Positions 1 to 6,901 of a stretch of 64,000 bases of DNA are shown in pieces (position 1 is the first letter of the stretch; every line of letters begins with the position of its first letter). Made by a program: the position numbers and the translations under genes. Below the pieces are notes generated by a model that was given only the letters and a program-made list of their open reading frames with translations, was not told where the DNA came from and did no database searches. Source of the stretch: PGZG01 sp046292765 (GTDB taxonomy: Bacteria; Pseudomonadota; Gammaproteobacteria; Pseudomonadales; Alcanivoracaceae). The stretch covers positions 1 to 64,000 of the forward strand of contig JBKBQA010000001.1 in NCBI GenBank assembly GCA_046292765.1, in the 5' to 3' direction.

Positions 1-2
1 GG

Positions 3-223
3 CTCCTGAGTATCAGCCCTGAAATCTATGTTATCTCATACACAAGGTGTATGGGTTCAGGTTGGCACACAGGGCAGTGTTCTTTGCCAGTTCCTATTCG
101 CTACTCATTGATCTCAGGGCTGGAAGAAGAAATGCTTCGGAGTGACAGTTTTAACAAAGCCATTAAATTCGCTCCCTTCGGTCGCCCGACGCTCGCAAGC
201 TCGCGCGGTTTATGGCGGCGTTA
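3..223 (+). CDS. Partial hypothetical protein, C-terminal end reading through attC
   Basis: One frame is open from the left edge of the window to a TAG at 221-223, giving about 73 residues. The first part reads SPEIYVISYT and continues through ISGLEEEMLRSDSFNKA; the last 25 residues are encoded by the attC site itself, which is common for cassette ORFs. No family is recognised and the N-terminus lies outside the window. It may be a chance open frame; the lack of stops over 220 bp is the only support. Confidence 0.3.
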
Positions 224-226
224 GGC
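149..226 (+). other. attC site 1
   Basis: R'' box TTTTAAC at 149-155 and R' box GTTAGGC at 220-226. The arms pair: AAAGCCATTAAA after R'' matches the reverse complement of TTTATGGCGGC before R'. The middle (gctcgcaagctcgc) can form a further hairpin. Length is 78 bp. It closes the partial cassette at the left edge. Confidence 0.75.
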
Positions 227-233
227 CAAAATT

Positions 234-1268
234 ATGAACACAAGTTACAATAGGCACCGATTTTTTATTGCTCTGGCCTTGAGTTTATGGGCATGCGGCG
301 CACTAGCGGCAATTGATGCCGGAAAACAGACGAAAATCAGCCCGGAACTCAAACCGGTGCGCGACCTTTTTGCCCTGCCGGAGGATAAAATCGATCTGGC
401 CCAAGCGCGTCTGATCATTGAGAAGTATTTTGATCCGTCACTGGATGTCGAGACAAACCTGAAAGAGATTGACCGCATCGTGTTGGAAATCAGGAAAGTG
501 CCTCGCTACAGTGACAGCACCGAAGGCAAGCTGAATGGGGTTGTACAGTATCTTTATACTGCGGGCGAGTGGAACGGCAACAAGCCCTACCACTACGATT
601 TTGATGATCCGCTAGGCACTGCCAAATCGCAAAACAGCCGTTTGTCCAATTACCTCAAAACTCGCACCGGCAATTGTGTATCCATGCCGTTGCTGGTGCT
701 GATCGTCGGACAAAGGCTTGGTCTGGATATGAGCCTGTCTACCGCGCCGCTGCATTTGTTTGTCCGTTTGCACAATAAAGGTGAGTTTTATAATTTCGAG
801 GCGACTGCCGGTGGCTTGAAAGCAGGCAGTTCCTACGTCAATGAATTTATGATCACACCGCAAGCCATTAAGAACGGCGTGTATCTGCAAAGCCTGAATA
901 AGAAACAAGCGCTGGCGGTCATGTTGAATGAGCTAGCACAGCATTATTCCCAAAGTACGGAAGACAGTGACTTTGATAAAGCATTCGAATTAACCTCCCT
1001 GATGCTGGAACATTATCCCAACGATGTAACGGCGATGATCATCCGGGGCAATACATGGCGCAACATCATGTACCGCGATCTAAAAACAGTAGAGAAAAAG
1101 GGGATAAAACAAATGACCCCACCCATGAAAAAGCATTTTGATGAATTGCTGGCACGGAATTTACAGTGGTACGAAAAAGCTGAATCTCTCGGTTGGCGCG
1201 AACCGCCCAAAGAATATGAAGAACGGTATTTAAAAATGGTGAACGAGGCACGTAAATCCTATGAATAA
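234..1268 (+). CDS. Exported transglutaminase-like protein
   Basis: 344 residues. The N-terminus is a Sec signal peptide (hydrophobic stretch about residues 10-25, cleavage likely after ALA), so the product should act outside the cytoplasm. The middle holds a transglutaminase/SirB1-like core: RTGNCVSMPLLV with the presumed nucleophile Cys148, then LHLFVRL with His174 and YNFEAT around residue 188 as the third member. The C-terminal third (about 225-340) is helical and TPR-like. It is the first gene of the cassette, begins 8 bp after the attC R' box, and overlaps the next gene by 8 bp, so it is probably translated with the toxin. It could be a maturation protease, crosslinking enzyme or accessory factor for that toxin; the exact reaction is unknown. 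Confidence 0.7.
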   Translation: MNTSYNRHRFFIALALSLWACGALAAIDAGKQTKISPELKPVRDLFALPEDKIDLAQARLIIEKYFDPSLDVETNLKEIDRIVLEIRKVPRYSDSTEGKLNGVVQYLYTAGEWNGNKPYHYDFDDPLGTAKSQNSRLSNYLKTRTGNCVSMPLLVLIVGQRLGLDMSLSTAPLHLFVRLHNKGEFYNFEATAGGLKAGSSYVNEFMITPQAIKNGVYLQSLNKKQALAVMLNELAQHYSQSTEDSDFDKAFELTSLMLEHYPNDVTAMIIRGNTWRNIMYRDLKTVEKKGIKQMTPPMKKHFDELLARNLQWYEKAESLGWREPPKEYEERYLKMVNEARKSYE

Positions 1269-2034
1269 ACTTTTTAGCTTGGCGGTAGCCTTTGTGCTTG
1301 CGCTTTCATCCTTTAGCGCCCATGCACGCTTTACACAAGCTGATACCTGGCACGGAAACGAGTTTCAGCCCATTACACTGAACAAATATACATATGCTAA
1401 TTCTGATCCGGTGAATCACACCGATCCGAGTGGTCATTTCGGGCTGGCGAGTTTTGGAACGGCAAACAATATCAACGCGATCCTGACCACTGCCGCAACC
1501 AGAACAATCGGCCTGAGCCTTCTGACGATTGGGACGGTTGGGACAATTGAAACCCTGACGGACGGGCGTGACAGAAAGTGGAGTCTTTGGGACATTATGG
1601 CAATGAGCCGCTTCAACGCTAACGTTTCCGCACAATCAACAACGGCAACAGCAACGCGCACACGCAGCCCAGATGGACACCATACCATTCCAATTTATTT
1701 GTGTGGCGCTCAAGATCAGCAACTGGCCTACATTGATCGAAGCCGGCACGCAGCCATTCACACCGGACTTGCAGCCGTACAGGTTGCTCTATATTCGGCA
1801 GAAGAAGCAGCCGACAGACTTATCCCTTTAACTCGGCGCCGCTCGGGCCCGGTCATGAGTCTTGCAGAAACGCCGCAAGGGCGCGGGGTGATTGCAAGCG
1901 CCGTTCAGGGATATTATATGAGTAGCGGTTGGTGGGGACAGGGCGCACCAACCATCTCTACCGTTTTTCCTCTTGAGAAAAGCGAGTTTATCGGCGGAAA
2001 AACTTCATTGCCGGAATGCAAAAGGACACGGTAA
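1261..2034 (+). CDS. Short secreted RHS-tagged toxin with HNH/AHH-like nuclease C-terminus
   Basis: 257 residues. Residues 1-22 form a signal peptide (cleavage near AHA). Residues 41-58 carry the end-of-core RHS signature, NKYTYANSDPVNHTDPSG, which normally sits at the end of a protein of more than 1,000 residues, just before the variable toxin domain. No RHS barrel precedes it here. The remainder is a C-terminal effector: GHHTIPIYLCG (His140-His141) followed by RSRHAAIHTGL (His163, His167) resembles the paired-His arrangement of HNH/AHH-superfamily nucleases. It is followed 1 bp later by a SUKH-like gene, the classical order for toxin then immunity. Nuclease activity is inferred from motif and context only. 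Confidence 0.65.
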   Translation: MNKLFSLAVAFVLALSSFSAHARFTQADTWHGNEFQPITLNKYTYANSDPVNHTDPSGHFGLASFGTANNINAILTTAATRTIGLSLLTIGTVGTIETLTDGRDRKWSLWDIMAMSRFNANVSAQSTTATATRTRSPDGHHTIPIYLCGAQDQQLAYIDRSRHAAIHTGLAAVQVALYSAEEAADRLIPLTRRRSGPVMSLAETPQGRGVIASAVQGYYMSSGWWGQGAPTISTVFPLEKSEFIGGKTSLPECKRTR

Positions 2035-2035
2035 T

Positions 2036-2656
2036 ATGGTGCCGAATTCACTCCAAACTCTCCTAAGCCGTAGAAACCAGCGCTTTACCTGCACTGCGGC
2101 TGGACGGCAGAACGATGCCTTTACATTCACCGCGCGGATCACGCACGAAGTGACGGGTGGCCTGTCACAAGAAGATATTGATGAGCTGGAAATACAAATA
2201 GGCCACCAAGACCAGCTCTTTGCTGTTCTTTCCACCTTCGGCAGTATACGCCTGTATTGCGATACGCTCTCAGACGACTCCGCTTTTTATCTAGCACATC
2301 CATATGAATGGGAAAGTCTAGAAAATAATTTTCGGCTGTGGCTGGATGATCTTGACGATGATGAGCGTGCAGAACTGCTGCCGGACTGGTTGGAGGATGC
2401 CGTCGTCATCGGAGAAATTCCCTCATCCGGAAACTATTTCCTCTTTCCCATAGCAGGTGATCATCAGGGCAAGGTTTTTGAATTCGAACATGACGGATTT
2501 GAATTCATAGAAGCCGGAACTAATCTGTATTCTTTTATTGATTACCTGTGCACCGTGACTGATAGATTGATCGCCAATGTTCGCAGTCATACACGCTACA
2601 GCGATGGGAAGACCGATATTCAATGGCTGGCTAACTCCTATACCTATGAGTCTTGA
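2036..2656 (+). CDS. SUKH/SMI1-like immunity protein
   Basis: 206 residues, starting at ATG 2036, one base after the upstream stop codon. A longer in-frame start at 1973 would overlap the toxin gene and is less likely. No signal peptide, so it is cytoplasmic. About residues 45-185 look like a SUKH (SMI1/KNR4) fold: an acidic helix, FGSIRLYCD, then IPSSGNYFLFPIAGD and GKVFEFEHDGFEF, matching the 'small-G-strand-acidic' pattern of the family. SUKH proteins commonly neutralise nuclease toxins in polymorphic toxin systems. Position directly after the RHS-tagged toxin supports immunity. A cytoplasmic immunity protein fits a toxin that acts on nucleic acid in the recipient cytoplasm. Confidence 0.65.
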   Translation: MVPNSLQTLLSRRNQRFTCTAAGRQNDAFTFTARITHEVTGGLSQEDIDELEIQIGHQDQLFAVLSTFGSIRLYCDTLSDDSAFYLAHPYEWESLENNFRLWLDDLDDDERAELLPDWLEDAVVIGEIPSSGNYFLFPIAGDHQGKVFEFEHDGFEFIEAGTNLYSFIDYLCTVTDRLIANVRSHTRYSDGKTDIQWLANSYTYES

Positions 2657-2694
2657 TTAAATCAAAAATGGCTTGGCCAGTCATGGAGCGCATA

Positions 2695-2742
2695 GCCTAA
2701 CAAGAAGATGCACGCGACAAGCGCGTGATCAAGGCGTTATGC
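2695..2742 (+). other. attC site 2
   Basis: R'' GCCTAAC at 2695-2701 and R' GTTATGC at 2736-2742, only 48 bp overall. The arms AAGAAGATGCACGCG and GCGCGTGATCAAGGC pair as an imperfect hairpin with a short ACAA loop. It closes the toxin/immunity cassette. Confidence 0.85.
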
Positions 2743-2781
2743 AATCAGCGCGAAGCCATGTTTTGCCCTGGTAAAAACGAT

Positions 2782-3777
2782 ATGAAAGCAATTGTGTATG
2801 AGAGATATGGTCCGCCTGATGTTCTTCAGTTGAAGGATATCGAAAAGCCGACGCCAAAAGACAACGAAGTACTGATAAAGGTTTATGCCACAACGATCAC
2901 ATCAGGCGACTGGAGGGTGCGGAGCCTGAATGTTCCTACCGGTTTCGGGATCATCATGCGACTCGTATTTGGTATCTCGAAACCGAGACAGCCTGTACTC
3001 GGGACGGAGCTAGCCGGGGTCGTTGAGTCAGTAGGCAAAGCGGTCAGGAGCTTCAAAACCGGCGATCAGGTTTTCGCATTCAATGATACCGGTATGGGGT
3101 GTCATGCTGAATACAAGTGCATGCTGGAAAATGGCATGATGGCGCTTAAACCACCCAGTTTGTCCTTTGATGAAGCTGCCGCGCTGTCCTTCGGCGGAAC
3201 GACCGGGTTGGATTTCTTGAGAAGAGGAAAGCTGAAAAGCGGTGAAAGAATACTGATCAATGGCGCTTCTGGTGGGGTTGGCACCGCCGTTGTGCAGCTC
3301 GCGAAGTACTTTGGAGCAGATGTAACGGGGGTGTGCAGTACGGCCAATCTGGATCTGGTTGCGTCTCTGGGTGCTGATCATGTTATTGATTACACACAAG
3401 AGGATTTCACGAAAAACGGTAATGCCTATGATGTAATTGTCGATACGGTGGGTAACGCTCCGTTTTCGCGTACGAAAAACTCCCTGTCCAAAAATGGACG
3501 ACTTTTGATGGTTTTGGCAGATTTGCCCGGCATGCTTCAGGCTGCGTGGGTGTCGATCACGAGCAACAGGAAGATCATCGCAGGGCCAGCAACCGTGCGG
3601 TTAGAGGATTTGCATTTTCTGGCAGGGCTGGCTGAGGCAGGGCAGTTCAAACCAGTCATGGATCGAAGTTACCCATTTGAGCAGTTTATCGAGGCGCACC
3701 GTTACGTTGATACAGGGCGGAAGAAAGGCAATGTCAGTCTGATTCTGGAGCAGGGTGTAAAGATCGCGTGCGAATGA
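2782..3777 (+). CDS. NAD(P)-dependent medium-chain dehydrogenase/reductase (quinone oxidoreductase-like)
   Basis: 331 residues from ATG 2782 (MKAIVYERYG); upstream in-frame starts would fall next to the attC site. The GroES-like N-terminal half (residues 1-125) contains VLGTELAGVVESVGKAV; the Rossmann half has GASGGVGTAVVQLAKYFGA (about 160-178), the NAD(P)-binding loop of the zinc-independent quinone oxidoreductase branch. The Cys cluster of structural zinc binding is absent. Likely reduces quinones or enones; the substrate is unknown. The stop codon overlaps the next ATG (ATGA), so both genes form one transcript in a two-gene cassette. Confidence 0.8.
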   Translation: MKAIVYERYGPPDVLQLKDIEKPTPKDNEVLIKVYATTITSGDWRVRSLNVPTGFGIIMRLVFGISKPRQPVLGTELAGVVESVGKAVRSFKTGDQVFAFNDTGMGCHAEYKCMLENGMMALKPPSLSFDEAAALSFGGTTGLDFLRRGKLKSGERILINGASGGVGTAVVQLAKYFGADVTGVCSTANLDLVASLGADHVIDYTQEDFTKNGNAYDVIVDTVGNAPFSRTKNSLSKNGRLLMVLADLPGMLQAAWVSITSNRKIIAGPATVRLEDLHFLAGLAEAGQFKPVMDRSYPFEQFIEAHRYVDTGRKKGNVSLILEQGVKIACE

Positions 3778-4784
3778 ATACCGATAGTGCTGTTGCTGTG
3801 ATGCATGAGTTCCTTAACTGTTCTCCGCGAACCTCCGTTGAGGTTCAGCTTGTGCTCAACGATCGGCAGTGGCTTTGGCGACACGGTAAAGCCGTGGATA
3901 TGCAATCCCCGGTGTTCGAGATTGGCTCGATCGGCAAGACCTTTACCTCAACACTGTTGGCACTTCTGGTTGAGCGCCAGCAGGTAAGCCTTGCTGACAC
4001 GGTAGATCGCTTCTATCCACAGTTGCCGTGGGGCAGGCAGGTTACTTTGCAACAGCTTGCCAGTCACACATCTGGCCTTCCGGCTAACCCTTTCAGTCAG
4101 TGGAAGATGATGAGACGAGGACGCCAATTGGCTGAGGCATTTCAGGCGGATGACCTGATGGCTTTCTTGCAGCAGTTGCCGGCAACGCTAAAGGCGAGAG
4201 GCAAGGCGCACTATTCCAACGTCGGTATGGCTCTGCTGGGTCGTATTCTCGGTGATACCTATGGGAAGCCCTATGACGAGGCTATGCAGGAGCTGATTTT
4301 GCAGCCACTGGGAATGCATGACACGCACCTTGACCCAACACGCTATGATCCGGAGCGTTTGATCGAGGGTCACGATGCAGGTGGCAGGCCGGTGCCGCCC
4401 TTTAGGTGGAATGGAATGGAGGCGGCTGGCGTATGGCGGTCAACCGGCACTGACATGATGACGTTTCTACGCGCTCAAATGGGCTTTTACGGTAACCCTT
4501 GGGATTCGTTGGCTATAACCACCTCACAGCCGTATGCGAAGATCAGCCGAGACACGCAGGTTGGTCTGGGTTGGATGTTGAGCAGTACAAAGTCTCACGG
4601 CGTGGCGGCTTGGCACAGTGGCGGTACTTTTGGCCAGCACAGCGTAGCTGCCTGGTCATTGGAGCAATCCGCTGCTGCTGTGGTGCTCACAGATCGAATC
4701 CCACCCTGGTGGCACCATCTGATTCCAAGTCGCCAGCTTGAACTGATTCCACAGCGGTTGATTTCTGCACTTTCTTCGGAGTAA
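3774..4784 (+). CDS. Beta-lactamase-fold serine hydrolase (class C/EstB-like)
   Basis: 336 residues. ATG 3774 is chosen because it overlaps the upstream TGA as ATGA; a GTG at 3768 is an alternative. Three active-site motifs of the penicillin-recognising serine hydrolase family are visible: SIGK (Ser52-x-x-Lys55), YSN (Tyr147-Ser148-Asn149) and HSG (about 281-283, replacing KTG). This pattern suits esterases and D-amino-peptidases of the class C-like family as much as true beta-lactamases. No signal peptide is evident, which argues against a periplasmic lactamase. Coupled to the reductase gene before it. Confidence 0.75.
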   Translation: MNTDSAVAVMHEFLNCSPRTSVEVQLVLNDRQWLWRHGKAVDMQSPVFEIGSIGKTFTSTLLALLVERQQVSLADTVDRFYPQLPWGRQVTLQQLASHTSGLPANPFSQWKMMRRGRQLAEAFQADDLMAFLQQLPATLKARGKAHYSNVGMALLGRILGDTYGKPYDEAMQELILQPLGMHDTHLDPTRYDPERLIEGHDAGGRPVPPFRWNGMEAAGVWRSTGTDMMTFLRAQMGFYGNPWDSLAITTSQPYAKISRDTQVGLGWMLSSTKSHGVAAWHSGGTFGQHSVAAWSLEQSAAAVVLTDRIPPWWHHLIPSRQLELIPQRLISALSSE

Positions 4785-4832
4785 ATCACTCATTGTGTCT
4801 TATGAAACTAAATCAGGGTTAACCCGAAGATT

Positions 4833-4892
4833 GCATAACAACAGCATGCAACGGACGGCGCTGCGCACCGCCGCTGATGCTGAACGTTATAT
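4833..4892 (+). other. attC site 3
   Basis: R'' GCATAAC at 4833-4839 and R' GTTATAT at 4886-4892, 60 bp. The arms AACAGCATGCAACGG and CCGCTGATGCTGAAC pair, and the centre GGCGCTGCGCACCGCC forms an inner stem. The stop codon of the reverse-strand ccdB gene lies inside the R' box. Confidence 0.85.
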
Positions 4893-5204
4893 GCCAGAGA
4901 GTACAAAATCGACCGCCGCAATAATGTCAGCGCGTTGTGAGGTCAGGTCATAGGCCTGAACACCGAGCTGTTTGCGATCTACACCTGCAATGTCTTGTGT
5001 CATTGCTGTGAAGCTCTCACCATCAAGAATGAATGTCGGATTGAGCCTCGATAGGCTTATCTGTGCAGCCATTTTTGAAGGTGTAAGCGGAATGACAATG
5101 GTTGTTCTCAGTTCACTTAATAAACCACTTTGTATATCCAGCAGGTAAGGGTATTGGGTGCTAGTAGCAGGGTTGGGGTTCTTATATGCGCAAAATTGAC
5201 TCAT
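4887..5204 (-). CDS. ccdB: CcdB-family toxin
   Basis: 105 residues, start ATG at 5204. The sequence opens MSQFCAYKNPN, contains YPYLLDIQSGLL and VIPLTP, and ends VDFVLSGI, matching CcdB across its length; the family poisons DNA gyrase and ends in a C-terminal W/S-G-I used for gyrase contact. It overlaps the upstream antitoxin by one base (TGATG), the usual translational coupling. The gene is transcribed against the cassette array, so it depends on its own promoter upstream of ccdA. Its TAA stop begins at the first base of the cassette (4887), so the gene fills the cassette exactly. Confidence 0.88.
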   Translation of the reverse strand: MSQFCAYKNPNPATSTQYPYLLDIQSGLLSELRTTIVIPLTPSKMAAQISLSRLNPTFILDGESFTAMTQDIAGVDRKQLGVQAYDLTSQRADIIAAVDFVLSGI

Positions 5205-5449
5205 CAGAACTTCCTGACACTGTCGCTGAACGTGCCGTTGGTTTCGACAAATTGGTTGTATGCTTGAATGGCATCGGCGTTCTCGCGTAGCCATTGAGCG
5301 CGCTGTTCAGTCCTTAATTGATCAGCCAGGGCACGCTCCAAAGTTGCAGATAGATTGATATTGAGACCTTTGGCTTTTTCAAGTAAGTCACTGTTTATAC
5401 TGACATTAGTGGGCTTTTTTGGGGCTTGGGTATTGTATGCGTAATTCAT
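5204..5449 (-). CDS. ccdA: CcdA-family antitoxin
   Basis: 81 residues from ATG at 5449; a much longer in-frame extension upstream crosses the attC site and is rejected. The N-terminal half (KKPTNVSINSDLLEKAKGLN) is the ribbon-helix-helix DNA-binding part, and the C-terminal half (LRENADAIQAYNQFVETNG then TFSDSVRKF) is the toxin-binding tail typical of CcdA. It should neutralise the adjacent CcdB and autorepress the operon. The region just upstream (5450-5510), between the start and attC site 4, must carry the promoter and operator. Confidence 0.88.
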   Translation of the reverse strand: MNYAYNTQAPKKPTNVSINSDLLEKAKGLNINLSATLERALADQLRTEQRAQWLRENADAIQAYNQFVETNGTFSDSVRKF

Positions 5450-5510
5450 GGCTGTTGCTCCGCATGTGTAATGTGCATATTGTATGCGCATGCTTGTTGT
5501 TGGGCAAGGC

Positions 5511-5600
5511 ATATAACAATCCGCAGCAATCGCTCCCGTTGGTCGCTGGGGCAGCCAAAACGCTGCGCTTATTTGGCCGCCCTTGTGCGGGGCGTTAGCC
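5511..5600 (+). other. attC site 4
   Basis: R'' ATATAAC at 5511-5517 and R' GTTAGCC at 5594-5600, about 90 bp, the longest site here. The outer arms AATCCGCAGCAA and the reverse complement of CCTTGTGCGGGGC pair imperfectly; the centre has a second inverted repeat (CCGTTGGTCGCTGGG region). It closes the ccdAB cassette. Confidence 0.75.
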
Positions 5601-5618
5601 GCCATTGGAGAGCTCGTC

Positions 5619-6146
5619 ATGAACTTCCGAATAAGTGTGGCTGATCTGGAAGAGCTATCAGTGGCTGAGGCAAAAACAGTTATTGAAAGGTCGTACAAGA
5701 TTCCACTCAGCGAAGTGAAGCTATTCGATCTACTGGTAACTGAGGATAATGGTTTCGCCATGAGGCACGGGGTATACGTGTTCTTCAATGACATTGGAGA
5801 ATGCTTATACGTTGGCATGTGTTCCTCCAGCCACTTTGCTCACCGAATCGGGGGTCACTTTGGCATGTCACCTAAGTACGGAATGAATACGTTTTTGAAG
5901 CGCACGGTAAAAATGCTAGGGCTTAAGAACACCTACGCCAGTTATGTTGAGGCTTTGCCGAAAATATCGGAGTATCGCTTGCTAATCATTGTGGCAAACG
6001 GTCGGGGGAAAGAATTCATTGGGAAGCTGGAAAAGTTACTCCACATTATTTACAACCCTATGCTTAACTTTCCCGCCGGATTCCCAAAAACATACAAGCC
6101 CATAGACATGAGTCAGAGATTTTCCTCATCAGTAGCCTCGCAGTAA
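5619..6146 (+). CDS. GIY-YIG domain protein
   Basis: 175 residues from ATG 5619. Residues 49-82 contain HGVYVFFNDIGECLYVGMC with GVY (51-53) and YVG (64-66), the two strands naming the GIY-YIG fold, followed by HRIGGHF with the conserved Arg76 and, later, a Glu (about 138) before YNPMLNFP (Asn near 146). All expected catalytic positions appear present. The first 40 residues are a helical N-terminal extension without a recognised family. A single-gene cassette between attC 4 and attC 5. Probably a small DNA endonuclease; whether it acts in defence, recombination or selfish cutting cannot be told. Confidence 0.7.
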   Translation: MNFRISVADLEELSVAEAKTVIERSYKIPLSEVKLFDLLVTEDNGFAMRHGVYVFFNDIGECLYVGMCSSSHFAHRIGGHFGMSPKYGMNTFLKRTVKMLGLKNTYASYVEALPKISEYRLLIIVANGRGKEFIGKLEKLLHIIYNPMLNFPAGFPKTYKPIDMSQRFSSSVASQ

Positions 6147-6150
6147 TGGC

Positions 6151-6214
6151 GGCTAACCATTCGCTGCAGGCGCGACGGCCCTGACGGGCCGCAGCCTGAG
6201 CTCAAACGTTAGCT
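6151..6214 (+). other. attC site 5
   Basis: R'' GGCTAAC at 6151-6157 and R' GTTAGCT at 6208-6214, 64 bp. CATTCGCTGCAGGC pairs with GCCTGAGCTCAAAC, and GGCCCTGACGGGCC forms the apical hairpin. This resembles the attC sites of class 1 integron cassettes in structure. Confidence 0.9.
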
Positions 6215-6233
6215 GGGATTGCCACCTTTGAGA

Positions 6234-6253
6234 AGTGCTACTATAGTAGCACT
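6234..6253. promoter_or_regulatory. Perfect 20-bp palindrome upstream of antitoxin gene (likely operator)
   Basis: AGTGCTACTATAGTAGCACT is a perfect palindrome located 24 bp before the antitoxin start. Its centre (TACTATAG) could double as a -10 element. Phd/YefM antitoxins bind such palindromes to autorepress, so this is the likely operator of the following pair. Confidence 0.7.
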
Positions 6254-6277
6254 ACCAATCTGACGCCGGGTGAACCC

Positions 6278-6535
6278 ATGAAAGTTGAGCTTGTTACGAA
6301 CCTCAAGCGCCAAGCTACAAAGATTCTGGCAGATCTCCACTTGTCCAAAGAGCCGGTATTGATTACGGAGCATGGTCAGCCATCCGCATACCTTGTTGAT
6401 GTACAGGATTACGAGTTTATGCAGCGTCGACTTGAGCTGCTTGAGGGGCTCTCACGGGGAGAGCGTGCTGTACTGGAGGGAAGAACGTACAGCCAGAGTG
6501 AGGCCAGAGAGAAAATGAGTAAATGGCTGAAGTAA
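6278..6535 (+). CDS. Phd/YefM-family antitoxin
   Basis: 85 residues. MKVELVTNLKRQATKILADL with EPVLITEHGQPSAYLVDVQDYE is the standard Phd/YefM N-terminal DNA-binding fold (residues 1-55); the tail after residue 60 (RAVLEGRTYSQSEAREKMSKWLK) is the toxin-binding segment and reads like antitoxins paired with ParE/RelE toxins. It overlaps the toxin gene by 13 bp and sits behind a perfect palindrome, so the pair is likely autoregulated. Unlike ccdAB it is transcribed in the array direction. Confidence 0.88.
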   Translation: MKVELVTNLKRQATKILADLHLSKEPVLITEHGQPSAYLVDVQDYEFMQRRLELLEGLSRGERAVLEGRTYSQSEAREKMSKWLK

Positions 6536-6825
6536 TCTGGACGGAGCCTGCCCTTCAAGAGTTGGATGTCATCGCCGAGTACATTGCTCTGGATAATCCT
6601 GCCGCTGCAAGTCATCTGGTTCAGGAAGTTTTGGATAAGACCGAGCGCTTGGAAGATTTTCCTCAATCCGGTCGAATTCCACCAGAGCTCCCTAATTCCG
6701 TATACAGGGAGGTAGTGGTTCCACCTTGTCGCATTTTTTATCGTGAGGATGAAAAGCGGGTTCTTGTTATCTACGTCATGCGAGAAGAGCGGCAGCTTCG
6801 TGCGTACATACTTGGTGGCAGCTAA
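6523..6825 (+). CDS. ParE/RelE-superfamily toxin
   Basis: 100 residues. MAEVIWTEPALQELDVIAEY and NPAAASHLVQEVLDKTERL, followed by FPQSGRIPPEL and FYREDEKRVLVIYVMREERQL, are the standard ParE/RelE-superfamily layout. The segment PQSGR.P and the final VMREERQL place it nearer to ParE-like gyrase poisons than to ribosome-dependent RelE, but the target cannot be read from sequence. Its TAA stop (6823-6825) lies within the R'' box of the next attC. Confidence 0.87.
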   Translation: MAEVIWTEPALQELDVIAEYIALDNPAAASHLVQEVLDKTERLEDFPQSGRIPPELPNSVYREVVVPPCRIFYREDEKRVLVIYVMREERQLRAYILGGS

Positions 6826-6901
6826 CCAGCCAGTCGCGTCACACGGATGCCTTTGCCTCCGCTTCGCTGCGCCAAAGTCACCGGTGCGCTTCACGTTATG
6901 T
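6820..6901 (+). other. attC site 6
   Basis: R''-like AGCTAAC at 6820-6826 and R' GTTATGT at 6895-6901, about 82 bp. CAGTCGCGTCACACGGATG and the segment CACCGGTGCGCTTCAC contribute complementary arms; a central TTTGCCTCCGCTTCGCTGCG stretch forms the tip. The stop codons of the genes on either side both fall within its core boxes. Confidence 0.75.

Noticed and set aside
5450..5818. Long N-terminal extension of ccdA
   Set aside because: Crosses attC site 4 and the following gene's start; CcdA proteins begin where ATG 5449 places them.
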